DNA of 64,000 nt from Klebsiella michiganensis (GCF_002925905.1 NZ_PRDB01000004.1:310001-374000); one strand, 5' to 3'; counted from the stretch's first letter, positions 35,487-60,129 are shown. Notes: generated by a model from the letters alone, not told the origin. Program-made: numbers and translations.

Positions 35487-35492
35487 TTCGCA

Positions 35493-35518
35493 GGCGTCGA
35501 CAAGACGCCTTTCTTTTA
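35493..35518 (+). terminator. Intrinsic terminator of trkA
   Basis: Hairpin AGGCGTC/GACGCCT (35493-35499 with 35505-35511) followed by TTCTTTT. Confidence 0.85.
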
Positions 35519-35626
35519 TCCCTTGTATATCAAAGGATAATATTTTTCTGCAATTATTTCGTGGTAATGGAAAATAGTAATACATTTGTTAAACTTATCA
35601 GTGTCAGCTGGCTCAAGGAGAATAAA

Positions 35627-36040
35627 ATGAGTTTTTTAAAAGAATTTCGCGAATTTGCGATGCGCGGGAATGTGGTTGATTTGGCAGTCGGTGTCATCAT
35701 TGGCGCAGCATTTGGTAAAATCGTATCGTCGTTAGTTGCCGATATTATTATGCCGCCGCTAGGCTTACTCATTGGCGGAATCGACTTTAAACAGTTTGCC
35801 GTGACGCTACGGGATGCCCAGGGCGACATCCCGGCGGTCGTCATGCATTACGGCGTATTCATTCAGAACGTGTTCGATTTTATTATCGTGGCGTTTGCTA
35901 TTTTTATGGCAATCAAACTGATGAATAAACTGAACAGGAAAAAGGAAGAGGCCCCGGCAGCACCACCGGCGCCAACCAAAGAAGAAGTCCTGCTTAGCGA
36001 AATTCGTGACCTGCTGAAAGAACAAAACAATCGTTCTTAA
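35627..36040 (+). CDS. mscL: Large-conductance mechanosensitive channel MscL
   Basis: MscL opens under extreme membrane tension to release solutes on hypo-osmotic shock. The ATG at 35627, preceded by AAGGAG, gives 137 aa (E. coli 136); the frame is open back to 35561 without conservation. TM1 (about 15-45, with the gate-lining [20 protein letters not shown]) and TM2 (about 75-100) flank a periplasmic loop, and a charged C-terminal bundle ([18 protein letters not shown]) follows. Its 3' end overlaps the antisense arfA read-through frame. Confidence 0.97.
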   Translation: MSFLKEFREFAMRGNVVDLAVGVIIGAAFGKIVSSLVADIIMPPLGLLIGGIDFKQFAVTLRDAQGDIPAVVMHYGVFIQNVFDFIIVAFAIFMAIKLMNKLNRKKEEAPAAPPAPTKEEVLLSEIRDLLKEQNNRS

Positions 36041-36254
36041 GAAGCCTTAAAAGCAGAAGGCCAGTGGTAAAAAAGTCATTTACTTTCTTGCCACTGGCCT
36101 CCCGACCATTCTGTCCCGCATGTTTTTCTTTTCTTTGGTAGCTACCTTTCCCTTTCTTGTTCTTCTCAATTCGCTGCCTGAATAACGGGTCATGAAGTAG
36201 TGCCTCAAGGGCGTTATCTTTTATTTGCCCTTTAGTATGCTGATAGCGGCTCAT
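35994..36254 (-). CDS. arfA: Alternative ribosome-rescue factor ArfA, extended non-terminated form
   Basis: ArfA rescues ribosomes stalled on mRNAs lacking a stop codon, recruiting RF2 when tmRNA fails. It starts at 36254 ([20 protein letters not shown], identical to E. coli for most of its length). The E. coli gene encodes 72 aa; here there is no stop after TTGLLL and the frame runs 86 codons, ending inside the 3' end of mscL. A 10-bp stem (AGGCCAGTGG/CCACTGGCCT, 36058-36067 with 36091-36100) lies at codons for [16 protein letters not shown]. In E. coli this hairpin is cut by RNase III or terminates transcription, so the active protein is made from a truncated message controlled by tmRNA. 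It lies behind zntR. Confidence 0.85.
   Translation of the reverse strand: MSRYQHTKGQIKDNALEALLHDPLFRQRIEKNKKGKGSYQRKEKHAGQNGREASGKKVNDFFTTGLLLLRLLKNDCFVLSAGHEFR
36058..36100. terminator. Hairpin shared by mscL and arfA
   Basis: Stem AGGCCAGTGG/CCACTGGCCT with a 23-base loop containing A-rich and T-rich flanks. It lies just after the mscL stop and inside the arfA coding frame. It can act as a terminator for mscL and, on the arfA message, as the RNase III cleavage/termination site that creates the non-stop arfA transcript. Confidence 0.75.
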
Positions 36255-36312
36255 AAGCTCTCCAGATATGTAATAGAAATCGGCGTGAGTGTAGACGCGT
36301 CTGATGAAAAAA

Positions 36313-36738
36313 TCAACGTGCTGGATTATGACTGCTGGCGCCCTGCTCCAGTGCTTCAAGAATTGAGCAATAGACGCTGCTGTGCGCTGTTCCGCAGCAA
36401 GCATCATTGAGGCGCTGCAAAGAACGACGCATGGCTTGTAACTCTTTAATCCGGGATTCCACTTCACTTAAACGAGCCTGCACAATGCCTTTAGATTCCT
36501 GACAGGTATGATGTTCCGGATCGATGCGGATCGAGAGAAGTTCGCGGATCGATTCCAGCGTAAAACCAAGCTGCCTGGCATAGCGAATAAAACGCAGCCT
36601 CTGTAGATCGTTATCCGAATAGAGACGAAATCCACCTTCAGTGCGCACGTTATGATCCATCATCTGCTGTTTTTCATAATAGCGGATGGTATCGGGAGTA
36701 ACGTCAGCCAATTTAGCCAGTTCACCTATGCGGTACAT
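36313..36738 (-). CDS. zntR: Zinc-responsive MerR-family regulator ZntR
   Basis: ZntR activates the zinc/lead/cadmium exporter gene zntA when it binds zinc by unwinding its over-spaced promoter. The 141 aa protein has the MerR winged helix (residues 1-70, [22 protein letters not shown]), a long dimerisation helix and metal-binding cysteines C79, C114, C115 and C124, all present. Length equals E. coli. It follows yhdN by two bases, so the two are cotranscribed. Confidence 0.97.
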   Translation of the reverse strand: MYRIGELAKLADVTPDTIRYYEKQQMMDHNVRTEGGFRLYSDNDLQRLRFIRYARQLGFTLESIRELLSIRIDPEHHTCQESKGIVQARLSEVESRIKELQAMRRSLQRLNDACCGTAHSSVYCSILEALEQGASSHNPAR

Positions 36739-36740
36739 GA

Positions 36741-37109
36741 TTACTCCTCATTAATCTTTTGCAGCAACTTATCCGCGTAATCCCCACGCAGAAAGTCAGT
36801 GTTCAAGCCCGCCTGCCGCAGCTTTAACTCGAGCAGCGCCAGACGACGACTCAGCTCAGCATAGCGGGGATCGCTCTCCTGAACGCCTTTAAGTAAGTCA
36901 TTGAGCATCACGGCTTCTTTACGATGTTCAAGTTCGGGAGGTAAACAACCCGCATTCTTGAGTAATCGATAGCCTGCGCGTAGCTCAGGCGGCACATGCG
37001 AGTCATCATCCAGAGTCAGTGGCTCCCCACTTCCCGGCAGGTTATCAAACTCACCTTTGTGCTGTGCATCAAGAATATGGCGTTCTGCCCACTGATCCAG
37101 TAACCACAT
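36741..37109 (-). CDS. yhdN: DUF1992 protein YhdN
   Basis: YhdN (122 aa) belongs to the DnaJ-homologue DUF1992 family, of unknown function. The start at 37109 is chosen over the adjacent ATG at 37112 because GGAG is then 7 bases away. Conserved blocks are WLLDQWAERHI, GEFDNLPGSGEPL and the C-terminal LRGDYADKLLQKIN. It lies upstream of zntR and is separated from rplQ by a terminator. Confidence 0.92.
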   Translation of the reverse strand: MWLLDQWAERHILDAQHKGEFDNLPGSGEPLTLDDDSHVPPELRAGYRLLKNAGCLPPELEHRKEAVMLNDLLKGVQESDPRYAELSRRLALLELKLRQAGLNTDFLRGDYADKLLQKINEE

Positions 37110-37174
37110 CATAAGGCTCCGGGGATGAACAAAAATAATGCAGATATTGTAAACAAGCAGGAATAGGGAGGATA

Positions 37175-37204
37175 TAAAAAAACCCGCCGGAGCGGGTTTT
37201 TTTA
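37175..37204 (-). terminator. Terminator of the alpha ribosomal operon
   Basis: AAAAAAACCCGC/GCGGGTTTTTTT with a CGGA loop: a near-perfect bidirectional intrinsic terminator between rplQ and yhdN. Confidence 0.93.
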
Positions 37205-37216
37205 CGTTACTACAGA

Positions 37217-37627
<411 letters not shown>

Positions 37628-37643
37628 TTAACCTGTGATCCGG

Positions 37644-38633
37644 TTACTCGTCAGCAATGCTTGCCGGTGGCCAGTTTTCCAGGCGCATGCCCAGAGACAA
37701 ACCACGTGAAGCCAGCACGTCTTTAATCTCAGTAAGAGATTTTTTACCCAGGTTCGGCGTTTTCAGCAACTCAACCTCGGTACGCTGTACCAGATCACCG
37801 ATATAGTGGATAGCTTCTGCCTTAAGGCAGTTAGCAGAGCGGACAGTCAATTCGAGATCGTCAACAGGGCGCAGCAGGATCGGATCGAATTCTGGTTTCT
37901 CTTCTTTCACTTCCGGCTGACGTACATCACGTAAATCAACGAAAGCTTCCAGTTGTTCTGCCAGGATGGTTGCCGCACGACGAATCGCCTCTTCAGGATC
38001 GATTGTGCCGTTGGTTTCCATTTCGATGACCAGCTTGTCCAGGTCGGTACGCTGTTCTACACGCGCTGCTTCAACATTGTAGGCAATACGCTCTACAGGG
38101 CTGTAGCATGCGTCGACCAGCAGACGGCCGATTGGGCGCTCATCTTCTTCCGAATGAATTCGGGCAGAAGCCGGCACATAACCGCGACCGCGCTGAACTT
38201 TGATACGCATGCTAATAGCTGCGTTCTCATCGGTCAGGTGGCAGATCACATGTTGCGGCTTGACGATTTCGACATCACCGTCATGGGTAATGTCGGCTGC
38301 GGTCACAGGGCCAATGCCAGATTTGTTCAAAGTAAGGATAACTTCATCTTTACCCTGAACTCTCACCGCCAGCCCTTTCAGGTTGAGCAGGATTTCAAGG
38401 ATATCTTCCTGAACGCCTTCTTTGGTGCTGTACTCATGAAGTACACCATCAATCTCAACCTCGGTCACCGCGCAACCCGGCATCGATGAGAGCAGAATAC
38501 GGCGCAGTGCGTTACCAAGAGTATGGCCAAAGCCACGCTCTAAAGGTTCAAGGGTCACCTTGGCGTGCGTCGAACTCACTTGCTCGATATCGACCAGGCG
38601 CGGTTTTAGAAACTCTGTCACAGAACCCTGCAT
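37644..38633 (-). CDS. rpoA: RNA polymerase alpha subunit
   Basis: The alpha subunit nucleates RNA polymerase assembly and contacts UP elements and activators. The 329 aa length equals E. coli. The N-terminal dimerisation/assembly domain (residues 1-235; contains [20 protein letters not shown]) is joined by an acidic linker to the C-terminal DNA-binding domain (about 249-329; [22 protein letters not shown], including the arginine at 265 that contacts UP elements). It sits between rpsD and rplQ in the alpha operon. Confidence 0.98.
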
Positions 38634-38658
38634 TGTGTCCTCTCTTTGGTACTAAGCT

Positions 38659-39297
<639 letters not shown>

Positions 39298-39312
39298 CTA
39301 GAAACGAACGCG

Positions 39313-39705
<393 letters not shown>

Positions 39706-39718
39706 TCAATCACCCCGA

Positions 39719-40075
39719 CTATTTCTTGATCGGTTTACGCGGACCCTTACGGGTACGTGCGTTGGTCTTAGTACGCTGACCGCGAACCGGAAGACCACGA
39801 CGATGGCGTAAACCACGATAGCAACCAAGGTCCATCAGACGCTTGATGCTCAGGGTGATTTCACGGCGCAGATCACCTTCAACGACAAATTTACCAACCG
39901 CTTCACGCAGGGATTCAATTTGTTCTTCAGACAGCTCACTGATCTTAACATTTTCAGCGATACCCGTGTCAGCACAGATGGCTTTAGAGCGGGTCTTGCC
40001 GATACCGAAAATAGCAGTTAATGCGATTACGGTATGTTTGTGATCAGGAATGTTAATGCCTGCTATACGGGCCAC
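39719..40075 (-). CDS. rpsM: 30S ribosomal protein S13
   Basis: S13 in the 30S head makes the B1 intersubunit bridges and contacts P-site tRNA through its basic C-terminal tail ([18 protein letters not shown]). The 118 aa sequence begins at a GTG codon (GTGGCCCGT), as in E. coli, with GGAG upstream. It is the first gene of the alpha operon, and S4 controls its translation through the leader. Confidence 0.97.
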   Translation of the reverse strand: MARIAGINIPDHKHTVIALTAIFGIGKTRSKAICADTGIAENVKISELSEEQIESLREAVGKFVVEGDLRREITLSIKRLMDLGCYRGLRHRRGLPVRGQRTKTNARTRKGPRKPIKK

Positions 40076-40165
40076 TATGCACTCCTACTATTTAATATGT
40101 ACGCACCATGCTGAAAAGCCCGTTTTCAGGATACTCAAATGGAAACGTACAGACATACAAAAGAT
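40076..40165 (-). promoter_or_regulatory. Alpha operon leader (S4 autoregulatory region)
   Basis: The DNA between the alpha promoter and rpsM encodes the leader in which E. coli S4 binds a nested pseudoknot covering the rpsM start. The leader contains GAAAACGGGC and the TGGTGCG segment before the GTG, consistent with that fold. Pairing is not computed here; the assignment rests on position and similarity. Confidence 0.6.
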
Positions 40166-40167
40166 TG

Positions 40168-40186
40168 GCTGGCTAATCTAGCCAGC
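40168..40186 (-). terminator. Hairpin at the end of the spc operon
   Basis: A perfect 8-bp stem GCTGGCTA/TAGCCAGC with a three-base loop, then CAATCTTTT on the minus strand. It overlaps the -10 box of the alpha promoter, so spc read-through and alpha initiation are physically linked. Confidence 0.65.
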
Positions 40187-40203
40187 TCAACCCAACTTTG
40201 CAA
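40175..40203 (-). promoter_or_regulatory. Alpha operon promoter
   Basis: Minus-strand -35 TTGCAA (40203-40198) and -10 TAGATT (40180-40175) with a 17-base spacer, upstream of rpsM. It matches my memory of the E. coli alpha operon promoter. Confidence 0.75.
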
Positions 40204-40221
40204 GAAAAATATGCGAATAAA

Positions 40222-41701
<1,480 letters not shown>

Positions 41702-41708
41702 CTGCTAC

Positions 41709-42842
<1,134 letters not shown>

Positions 42843-42847
42843 CTACC

Positions 42848-44155
<1,308 letters not shown>

Positions 44156-44182
44156 TTACTCCCGTGATTCAATTGGTGACAA

Positions 44183-44497
<315 letters not shown>

Positions 44498-44502
44498 CTA
44501 CC

Positions 44503-45765
<1,263 letters not shown>

Positions 45766-45832
45766 CTAATGTCAACTACTACTGAGACCCAAAAATAGGG
45801 TCGTTAAAAAAGCCCCATATCGAGGGCGCGGC

Positions 45833-45863
45833 ATTATAACACCGCAAATCAGATATGGGTAGA
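45833..45863 (-). promoter_or_regulatory. spc operon promoter
   Basis: A perfect minus-strand -10 TATAAT (45838-45833) is preceded by TCTACC (45863-45858), the -35 used in E. coli, with an apparent 18-19-base spacer. A GC-rich discriminator (GCCGCGCC) follows. It lies between rpsQ and rplN. Confidence 0.8.
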
Positions 45864-45893
45864 AAAAATAAACGGCTCATCGCTGAGCCGTTT
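45861..45893 (-). terminator. Terminator of the S10 operon
   Basis: Minus-strand stem AAACGGCTCA/TGAGCCGTTT with a four-base loop followed by ATTTTTTCT. It lies just after rpsQ and abuts the spc promoter. Confidence 0.88.
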
Positions 45894-45918
45894 ATCCGTA
45901 TCGAGAATGCGTACTCTA

Positions 45919-47844
<1,926 letters not shown>

Positions 47845-47849
47845 CTACC

Positions 47850-48131
<282 letters not shown>

Positions 48132-48144
48132 TTATCCTCTAAAA

Positions 48145-50540
<2,396 letters not shown>

Positions 50541-50560
50541 TCAATCGCTCGATGACCTGA

Positions 50561-51047
<487 letters not shown>

Positions 51048-51075
51048 ATTATACGCAAATTCAGCGACAACGCAA
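51048..51075 (-). promoter_or_regulatory. S10 operon promoter
   Basis: Minus-strand -35 TTGCGT (51075-51070) and perfect -10 TATAAT (51053-51048) with a 16-base spacer and GC-rich discriminator GCGCGGGC. Confidence 0.82.
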
Positions 51076-51252
51076 GGGCTGCGTACAAAATCATCACTTG
51101 TTTCTGCGAGCTCACTTCCAGGCCCCTGGCAATGCCATGAAAGGCCGGCAAATACTCTGGAGCGTGACATCCATTCCTGTTTATTAGCTTTTGCCAGAGG
51201 CTCGGCTCCTGCATCACACTCGGTACCCAGGGCCACCACATGGAAACCATCG
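51076..51252. other. Intergenic region upstream of the short prepilin peptidase
   Basis: Together with the S10 leader and promoter this makes a 380-base gap between rpsJ and the peptidase gene. E. coli has the gspC-O and gspAB genes near this point. This segment carries no clear gene in either direction and no visible remnant of gspN or of the missing peptidase N-terminal half. A minus-strand open frame of about 100 codons crosses the S10 promoter and is rejected. Confidence 0.4.
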
Positions 51253-51726
51253 ATGATAGCGACTTTGGCATTCTTTATTATTTATGGCGGGTTATTACTC
51301 ACGCTTTGTTGGCACGATCTGCGCTATGGCTTGCTACCCGATAAATTTACCTGCCCTCTGCTGTGGGGCGGGTTGCTTTATTATCTGTGTATGTCACCAG
51401 CCAATCTGCAGCATGCCGTCTGGGGAGCGATAGCAGGCTATCTGGCCTTTGCGTTGATCTATTGGCTCTACAGGGGAATACGCGGGCGTGAAGGCATCGG
51501 CTACGGCGATGTCAAATTTCTCGCCGCACTAGGGGCATGGCAGGGATGGAGAGTTTTACCGCAGCTCGTTCTTATAGCAACGATTCTCGCCTGCGCTGCC
51601 GTAACGGTTCTGATGCTGTGCGGCAAACACAGGCAGGCATTACGCAACCCGCTGCCTTTCGGCCCTTTCCTGGCCACAGCGGGTTTGCTATGTGGTTGGC
51701 AGACGTTTTTTAGTCAGCCACTTTAA
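51253..51726 (+). CDS. gspO: Short prepilin peptidase-like protein (HopD/GspO type)
   Basis: This 157 aa protein is a membrane aspartyl peptidase of the type IV prepilin peptidase family, about two-thirds the length of E. coli GspO (225 aa). The two catalytic aspartates are present, in [13 protein letters not shown] and [13 protein letters not shown], and about four to five membrane helices. The N-terminal half, which includes the methyltransferase half in full-length enzymes, is missing. No type II secretion or pilus genes adjoin it. A similarly short form is annotated in Salmonella (hopD), so it may be a retained minimal peptidase. The start at 51253 has only a weak ribosome site. Its 3' end overlaps bfr by 17 bases. 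Confidence 0.75.
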   Translation: MIATLAFFIIYGGLLLTLCWHDLRYGLLPDKFTCPLLWGGLLYYLCMSPANLQHAVWGAIAGYLAFALIYWLYRGIRGREGIGYGDVKFLAALGAWQGWRVLPQLVLIATILACAAVTVLMLCGKHRQALRNPLPFGPFLATAGLLCGWQTFFSQPL

Positions 51727-52186
51727 TCTGCGACTGAAGATAATTCTGCAGACCAATTTTACCTATCAAATCCAGCTCGGTTTCCAGCCAGTCGATATGG
51801 CCTTCTTCATCGGCGAGGATGGTGATTAACATATCACGGCTGACGTAGTCGTGGACGCTGTCAGCATAGGCGATGGCTTCTCGTAGATCCTTCGCCCCTT
51901 CCAGTTCCAGCCTCAGGTCGGATTGCAGCATCTCCTCGACGTCCTCTCCGATGCGGAGTTTGCCGAGATCCTGCAGGTTCGGGATCCCTTCGAGAAATAA
52001 AATGCGCTCGATATATTTATCGGCATGCTTCATTTCATCGATAGATTCGTGGTACTCGACATCATTGAGGCGCATCAGGCCCCAGTTCTTAAACATTCTC
52101 GCATGGAGAAAGTATTGATTAATTGCGACTAGCTCATTTCCCAATAATTTATTGAGATAACTTATGATTTTGACATCACCTTTCAT
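51710..52186 (-). CDS. bfr: Bacterioferritin
   Basis: Bacterioferritin stores iron as a 24-mer with haem b between subunit pairs. The 158 aa protein has the ferroxidase centre glutamates and histidines ([52 protein letters not shown]) and the haem-ligand methionine in the EMKHAD segment (Met52). Length equals E. coli. It lies 74 bases behind bfd, so the two are a functional pair. Confidence 0.97.
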   Translation of the reverse strand: MKGDVKIISYLNKLLGNELVAINQYFLHARMFKNWGLMRLNDVEYHESIDEMKHADKYIERILFLEGIPNLQDLGKLRIGEDVEEMLQSDLRLELEGAKDLREAIAYADSVHDYVSRDMLITILADEEGHIDWLETELDLIGKIGLQNYLQSQIKVAD

Positions 52187-52260
52187 TATATAGTCCCTCC
52201 GCTTCCACTTATTGAAGCGTAGTTCGGGCTATAGGGATGTCAAAGTAAAGCTGAGAGACT

Positions 52261-52455
52261 TCAGGCGATCTCTTGATATTCCGGCATGCGGGTTAATTCA
52301 TCTTCCATAATTTCTCGTGCTGCACGAACGCACTTACCGCATTGATTTCCAACGGGAATAAATTTCCGCAGCTGCTGAAAAGACTGAGGATTGAATTGGC
52401 GCACAGCCTGACGAATTTTTTTATCGTTCACACCATTACACAGACAAACGTACAT
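52261..52455 (-). CDS. bfd: Bacterioferritin-associated ferredoxin
   Basis: Bfd passes electrons to bacterioferritin haem to release stored iron as Fe2+. The 64 aa protein has the [2Fe-2S] ligands C4, C6, C39 and C42 (VCLCNGV and NQCGKCV). It is preceded by a Fur-box-like sequence, consistent with iron-starvation induction. The gene lies upstream of bfr in the same orientation. Confidence 0.96.
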   Translation of the reverse strand: MYVCLCNGVNDKKIRQAVRQFNPQSFQQLRKFIPVGNQCGKCVRAAREIMEDELTRMPEYQEIA

Positions 52456-52485
52456 ATATACTCCCGTTCAACTTACAGACAAAGT

Positions 52486-52504
52486 GTAAATGAGAATAGT
52501 TATG
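52486..52504 (-). promoter_or_regulatory. Probable Fur box upstream of bfd
   Basis: The sequence GTAAATGAGAATAGTTATG matches the 19-base Fur consensus GATAATGATAATCATTATC at 13 of 19 positions by my alignment. It lies about 30-50 bases upstream of the bfd ATG. Fur control of bfd is known in E. coli. Confidence 0.6.
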
Positions 52505-52586
52505 ATTACAATAGCCTGTTTATTAAATAGGCGTTTAATCTCTTTGCTGTCAGTCACTGTGCTGCTTCTCGCAAATAGCAGACAGC

Positions 52587-52612
52587 AAAAAGGGCGCCTT
52601 AGCGCCCTTTTT
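52587..52612 (-). terminator. Terminator of the str operon after tuf
   Basis: Near-perfect hairpin AAAAAGGGCGC/GCGCCCTTTTT with a four-base loop on the minus strand, 17 bases after the tuf stop. Confidence 0.92.
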
Positions 52613-52628
52613 AATTCAGAACTAAATA

Positions 52629-53870
<1,242 letters not shown>

Positions 53871-53883
53871 TTAACCCTGCGGC

Positions 53884-56010
<2,127 letters not shown>

Positions 56011-56094
56011 TTATTTCTTTAGGCGTTCAGTTAAGTTATCCAAAACGGGCGACTTATCTGAAGCGCCCGCCTGGTGACTAATACTCCGAAGGGA

Positions 56095-56580
<486 letters not shown>

Positions 56581-56660
56581 TTAATTCAGGATTGTCCAAA
56601 ACTCTAAGAGTTTAGTTTGACATTAATATAAAACGTTTGGCCTTACTTAACGGAGAACCA

Positions 56661-57086
<426 letters not shown>

Positions 57087-57108
57087 TCATATAATATGAG
57101 GACGCAGA

Positions 57109-57137
57109 ATTTTAGGGCGGTGCCGAAAAGGTGTCAA
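57109..57137 (-). promoter_or_regulatory. str operon promoter
   Basis: Perfect minus-strand -35 TTGACA (57137-57132), 17-base spacer, -10 TAAAAT (57114-57109), followed by TCTGCGTCC. It lies about 75 bases upstream of rpsL, within the spacer from tusB. Confidence 0.9.
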
Positions 57138-57159
57138 GAAATATACAACGATCCCGCCA

Positions 57160-57447
57160 TTACCAGGACAACTGACCTGCATGTTTGACTGAAAGTCTGA
57201 CGAAATCAGTATAGCTAACCCTGACGACACTGTCCGCAATTTGACCAGCCAGCCCGCGGGCTTCGATATCTTCTTGCAGAGCGTAGAGGGATATGGGGGC
57301 AGATTGCAGGATTTCAAGGAAACGGCCTTCCGCGAGAGCGGCGATAACGCCATCCGACAGCAGCAGAAGATCGTCGCCCTCTTTTAGCAAACGGAGCATA
57401 GCCGCCATATCGGCGTGCCAGGGGGATGTGCTTAGCGTGTGGAGCAT
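57160..57447 (-). CDS. tusB: Sulfur-relay protein TusB
   Basis: TusB is a subunit of the TusBCD heterohexamer relaying persulfide sulfur from TusA to TusE for 2-thiouridine formation in tRNA. The 95 aa protein has the DsrH-like fold ([32 protein letters not shown]) and lacks a catalytic cysteine, as expected. It follows tusC by seven bases and precedes the str operon. Confidence 0.95.
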   Translation of the reverse strand: MLHTLSTSPWHADMAAMLRLLKEGDDLLLLSDGVIAALAEGRFLEILQSAPISLYALQEDIEARGLAGQIADSVVRVSYTDFVRLSVKHAGQLSW

Positions 57448-57454
57448 TCGAGCC

Positions 57455-57814
57455 TCAGAACCGCAGTATCACGTTAAAATCGTCAAGCCGGGCGCGCAAA
57501 GCCTCTGGCTCCAGCCATTCGCCATCAACAACCCACGGCGTGGCAGAATTCAGACCGCGTTCCCGTGCTGAAGCAGCGCAAATCCAGCACTGTTCGATAT
57601 CGTATAGCGATAAGAGCTTAAAGGTGGAGATATAGTCGCGCGCCAGCACCGCTGCGGGGCGCTGCCCGGGAAGAAGCTGAAAGACACCATCACCCACGAA
57701 GAAAACGCCGATCTCTTCCGTCAGAGCGGAGGTTGCCAGCAGGGCGTCCAGCCCTTCCCTGCCCGACGCTGAACCATGAGGCGCAGACGAAAAAACAAAG
57801 GCTACGCGCTTCAT
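57455..57814 (-). CDS. tusC: Sulfur-relay protein TusC
   Basis: TusC is a DsrF-type structural subunit of TusBCD. The 119 aa sequence ([48 protein letters not shown]) is typical. Its start overlaps the last base of the tusD stop, so the genes are coupled. Confidence 0.95.
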   Translation of the reverse strand: MKRVAFVFSSAPHGSASGREGLDALLATSALTEEIGVFFVGDGVFQLLPGQRPAAVLARDYISTFKLLSLYDIEQCWICAASARERGLNSATPWVVDGEWLEPEALRARLDDFNVILRF

Positions 57815-58200
57815 CAGAACTGCACCATGCGATCGCAGGTTAACGCGGCTTCCGCCAGCGCGCCCAATCCGCTCAAGGTAAAACCCGGCTGCAAATTATA
57901 CCCAGGCAAATTCAGCTGCCGGGCCTCCTGTTCATCAGTGATTCCACGCCGTAACGCTGCGGCTACACAGATATGCAAGGAAACGGCGTGTTCGTCATGC
58001 AGCTTCTGCCAGGCCCGAACCAGATCAAATTCGTCGCTGGCGGGCGCCGTGAGTTGATTCGCGTTATAGACGCCTTCACGATAGAAAAAGATGCTGATCA
58101 ACTCGTGGCCTTCCTGCAAAACGGCGCGGGCAAACTGTAGTGCGCTGCTGGCCTGCTGGGTACCATAAGCGGGCCCCGTTACCGTAATGGCAAAGCGCAT
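57814..58200 (-). CDS. tusD: Sulfur-relay protein TusD
   Basis: TusD is the catalytic DsrE-type subunit of TusBCD. The 128 aa protein has the sulfur-carrying cysteine C78 in [13 protein letters not shown], within the DsrE fold ([26 protein letters not shown]). Its start is coupled to the yheO stop (1-base overlap). Confidence 0.96.
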   Translation of the reverse strand: MRFAITVTGPAYGTQQASSALQFARAVLQEGHELISIFFYREGVYNANQLTAPASDEFDLVRAWQKLHDEHAVSLHICVAAALRRGITDEQEARQLNLPGYNLQPGFTLSGLGALAEAALTCDRMVQF

Positions 58201-58922
58201 TACTTATCCAGCCCCTGGAAATCTCCACTTTTGAACTGACGAATGTAGAGATATACCGTGTGCTTAGAGATGTTCAGCCGATCGGCCACCTGGTTGATGG
58301 CATCTTTGATATCAAAGATCCCCTTCTCATAGAGGTTCAGGACGATCTGCCGATTTTTAGCGTTGTTAGAAACGTTACGGTCAGCGTTCACCTCTTCAAT
58401 CGTGAACTCAAGCGTCTGGGCCACCAGATCGTCAACCGATGAAGCAAAGTTGACCTGGGAATTCACCTCCGTCGTTTCCGGCGGAATAAAGGTGCTCATG
58501 ATTTGTGAGAAAGGGACATCAAGGTTCATGTTGATGCACAGCAGGCCAATGACCCGATGGTCACGGTTGCGGATAGCGATAGTGACCGATTTCATCAGCA
58601 CACCGCTTTTGGCGCGAGTAAAATAGCATTTGGAAACGCTGCTATCGGCTCCAGTCATATCGTGCAGCATGCGCAGCGCAAGGTCGGTAATTGGCGAGCC
58701 GATTTGACGGCCGGTGTGTTCACCGTTGGCGATACGAATAGCGGAACATTTTAAGTCCTGCAATGAGTGCAATACGATTTCACAGTGGGAACCGATGAGC
58801 ATCGCTAACCCGTCCACTACCGCTTCATAGGATTTAAGGATATCGAAGTCGGTCTGGTCAAAAGGACGTTGATCCAGCAAATCAAGCTCACTGGTCTCGT
58901 TGGTTAAAAGCGACCTGGACAT
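58200..58922 (-). CDS. yheO: PAS-like/HTH transcriptional regulator YheO
   Basis: YheO has an N-terminal YheO-like PAS domain (about residues 20-130) and a C-terminal helix-turn-helix (about 195-240, [17 protein letters not shown]). Its ligand and targets are not well established. I place the start at ATG 58922 (MSRSLLTNE), 240 aa: an AAGGAG is then about 11 bases upstream. A GTG four codons earlier is too close to that site. It is first in the yheO-tusDCB run. Confidence 0.93.
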   Translation of the reverse strand: MSRSLLTNETSELDLLDQRPFDQTDFDILKSYEAVVDGLAMLIGSHCEIVLHSLQDLKCSAIRIANGEHTGRQIGSPITDLALRMLHDMTGADSSVSKCYFTRAKSGVLMKSVTIAIRNRDHRVIGLLCINMNLDVPFSQIMSTFIPPETTEVNSQVNFASSVDDLVAQTLEFTIEEVNADRNVSNNAKNRQIVLNLYEKGIFDIKDAINQVADRLNISKHTVYLYIRQFKSGDFQGLDK

Positions 58923-59047
58923 GAAAAAAAGCACTCCTTTTCAGGAGCCTGTCGTTATCGTCAGGGCAGGCTCATCATCATTATTAATCTATCTAAAGTA
59001 ATACAGCGCCTGAGGTTCTTTCCAGTTTTAATTATATCTGCCCGCAA

Positions 59048-59080
59048 TAAAAAAACCGCCGCCCCTGGAGGCGGCGGCTT
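59048..59080 (-). terminator. Intrinsic terminator of fkpA
   Basis: Minus-strand AAGCCGCCGCC/GGCGGCGGTTTTTTT hairpin with a short loop and T run, just after the fkpA stop. Confidence 0.93.
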
Positions 59081-59088
59081 AAAACCGA

Positions 59089-59907
59089 TTACTTCTTAGC
59101 GTCAGCGGCTGGCGCTTCAGCAGCGGCTTCAGGCTTGGCGTCTGCTTTCGGCGCCGGTTTAATATCCAGCAACTCTACATCAAATACCAGAGTAGAGTTT
59201 GCCGGGATACCCGGTACGCCAGTTTTGCCGTAAGCCAGATCCGGTGGAATGACCAGCTGGATTTTACCGCCTTTCTTGATGTTCTTCAGGCCTTCGGTCC
59301 AGCCCGGGATCACCCCGTCCAGGCGGAAGGAAAGCGGCTCGCCGCGGGTATAAGAGTTATCAAACTCTTTACCGTCGATCAGCGTACCTTTGTAGTTGAC
59401 GACAACGGTATCGCTGTCTTTCGGCGTTTCGCCGGTCCCCGCTTTCTCGACTTTGTAGAGCAGGCCAGATTTAGACGTTTTCACGCCTTTCTCTTTGGCA
59501 AAGGCGTCACGGTAAGCTTTGCCTTTTGCTTCATTCTCAGAGGCGTCTTTTTCCATTTTCTGCTGAGCAGCAGTTTTTACACGGGTTTCAAACGCCTGCA
59601 GAGTCTGTTCGATCTCCTGATCGGACAGTTTGCTCTTATCAGCAAAAGCGTCCTGAACGCCGGCGATCAGCTGATCTTTATCTAATTTGATGCCCAGTTT
59701 TTCTTGTTCTTTCAGGGAGTTTTCCATGTAACGTCCCAGCGATGCACCCAGCGCATAAGCAGATTTCTGATCGTCATTTTTAAATGCCGATTTGCTGTCC
59801 GTTGCGGGTGCCGCTTTCGCTGTAGTCTCAGCAGCGAAGCTCAGCGGTGCATTCAGGGCGATGGCCATAGTGGTCGCCAGCAGCGTTACTTTAAACAGTG
59901 ATTTCAT
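59089..59907 (-). CDS. fkpA: Periplasmic FKBP-type peptidyl-prolyl isomerase FkpA
   Basis: FkpA isomerises prolyl bonds and acts as a chaperone in the periplasm. The 272 aa precursor has a signal peptide cleaved after about SFA (residue 25), an N-terminal dimerisation/chaperone domain (about 30-140) and the C-terminal FKBP domain (about 145-255). An Ala/Lys-rich tail (PKADAKPEAAAEAPAADAKK) ends it. It is two residues longer than in E. coli. sigmaE control is known in E. coli; no clear site is assigned here. Confidence 0.97.
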   Translation of the reverse strand: MKSLFKVTLLATTMAIALNAPLSFAAETTAKAAPATDSKSAFKNDDQKSAYALGASLGRYMENSLKEQEKLGIKLDKDQLIAGVQDAFADKSKLSDQEIEQTLQAFETRVKTAAQQKMEKDASENEAKGKAYRDAFAKEKGVKTSKSGLLYKVEKAGTGETPKDSDTVVVNYKGTLIDGKEFDNSYTRGEPLSFRLDGVIPGWTEGLKNIKKGGKIQLVIPPDLAYGKTGVPGIPANSTLVFDVELLDIKPAPKADAKPEAAAEAPAADAKK

Positions 59908-60129
59908 CCATTTCTCCAGGGCCGGGGCATCTCACCCCAGGGTTATCGTAAAAAACAAAAAACGTACTATAGAACGTTGCAGAACAAATCAACATACAGA
60001 CGTACCTGAATATCGCCTCATTTAAGACTATTTTTGTATGAATTAGTTTCCTGTCAGACGTAACGATGCTGCGCGGATGCTGAAACTTCAGTAGAATCCG
60101 CCCGCAGGATAAGACAGAAGAGGTTACTC

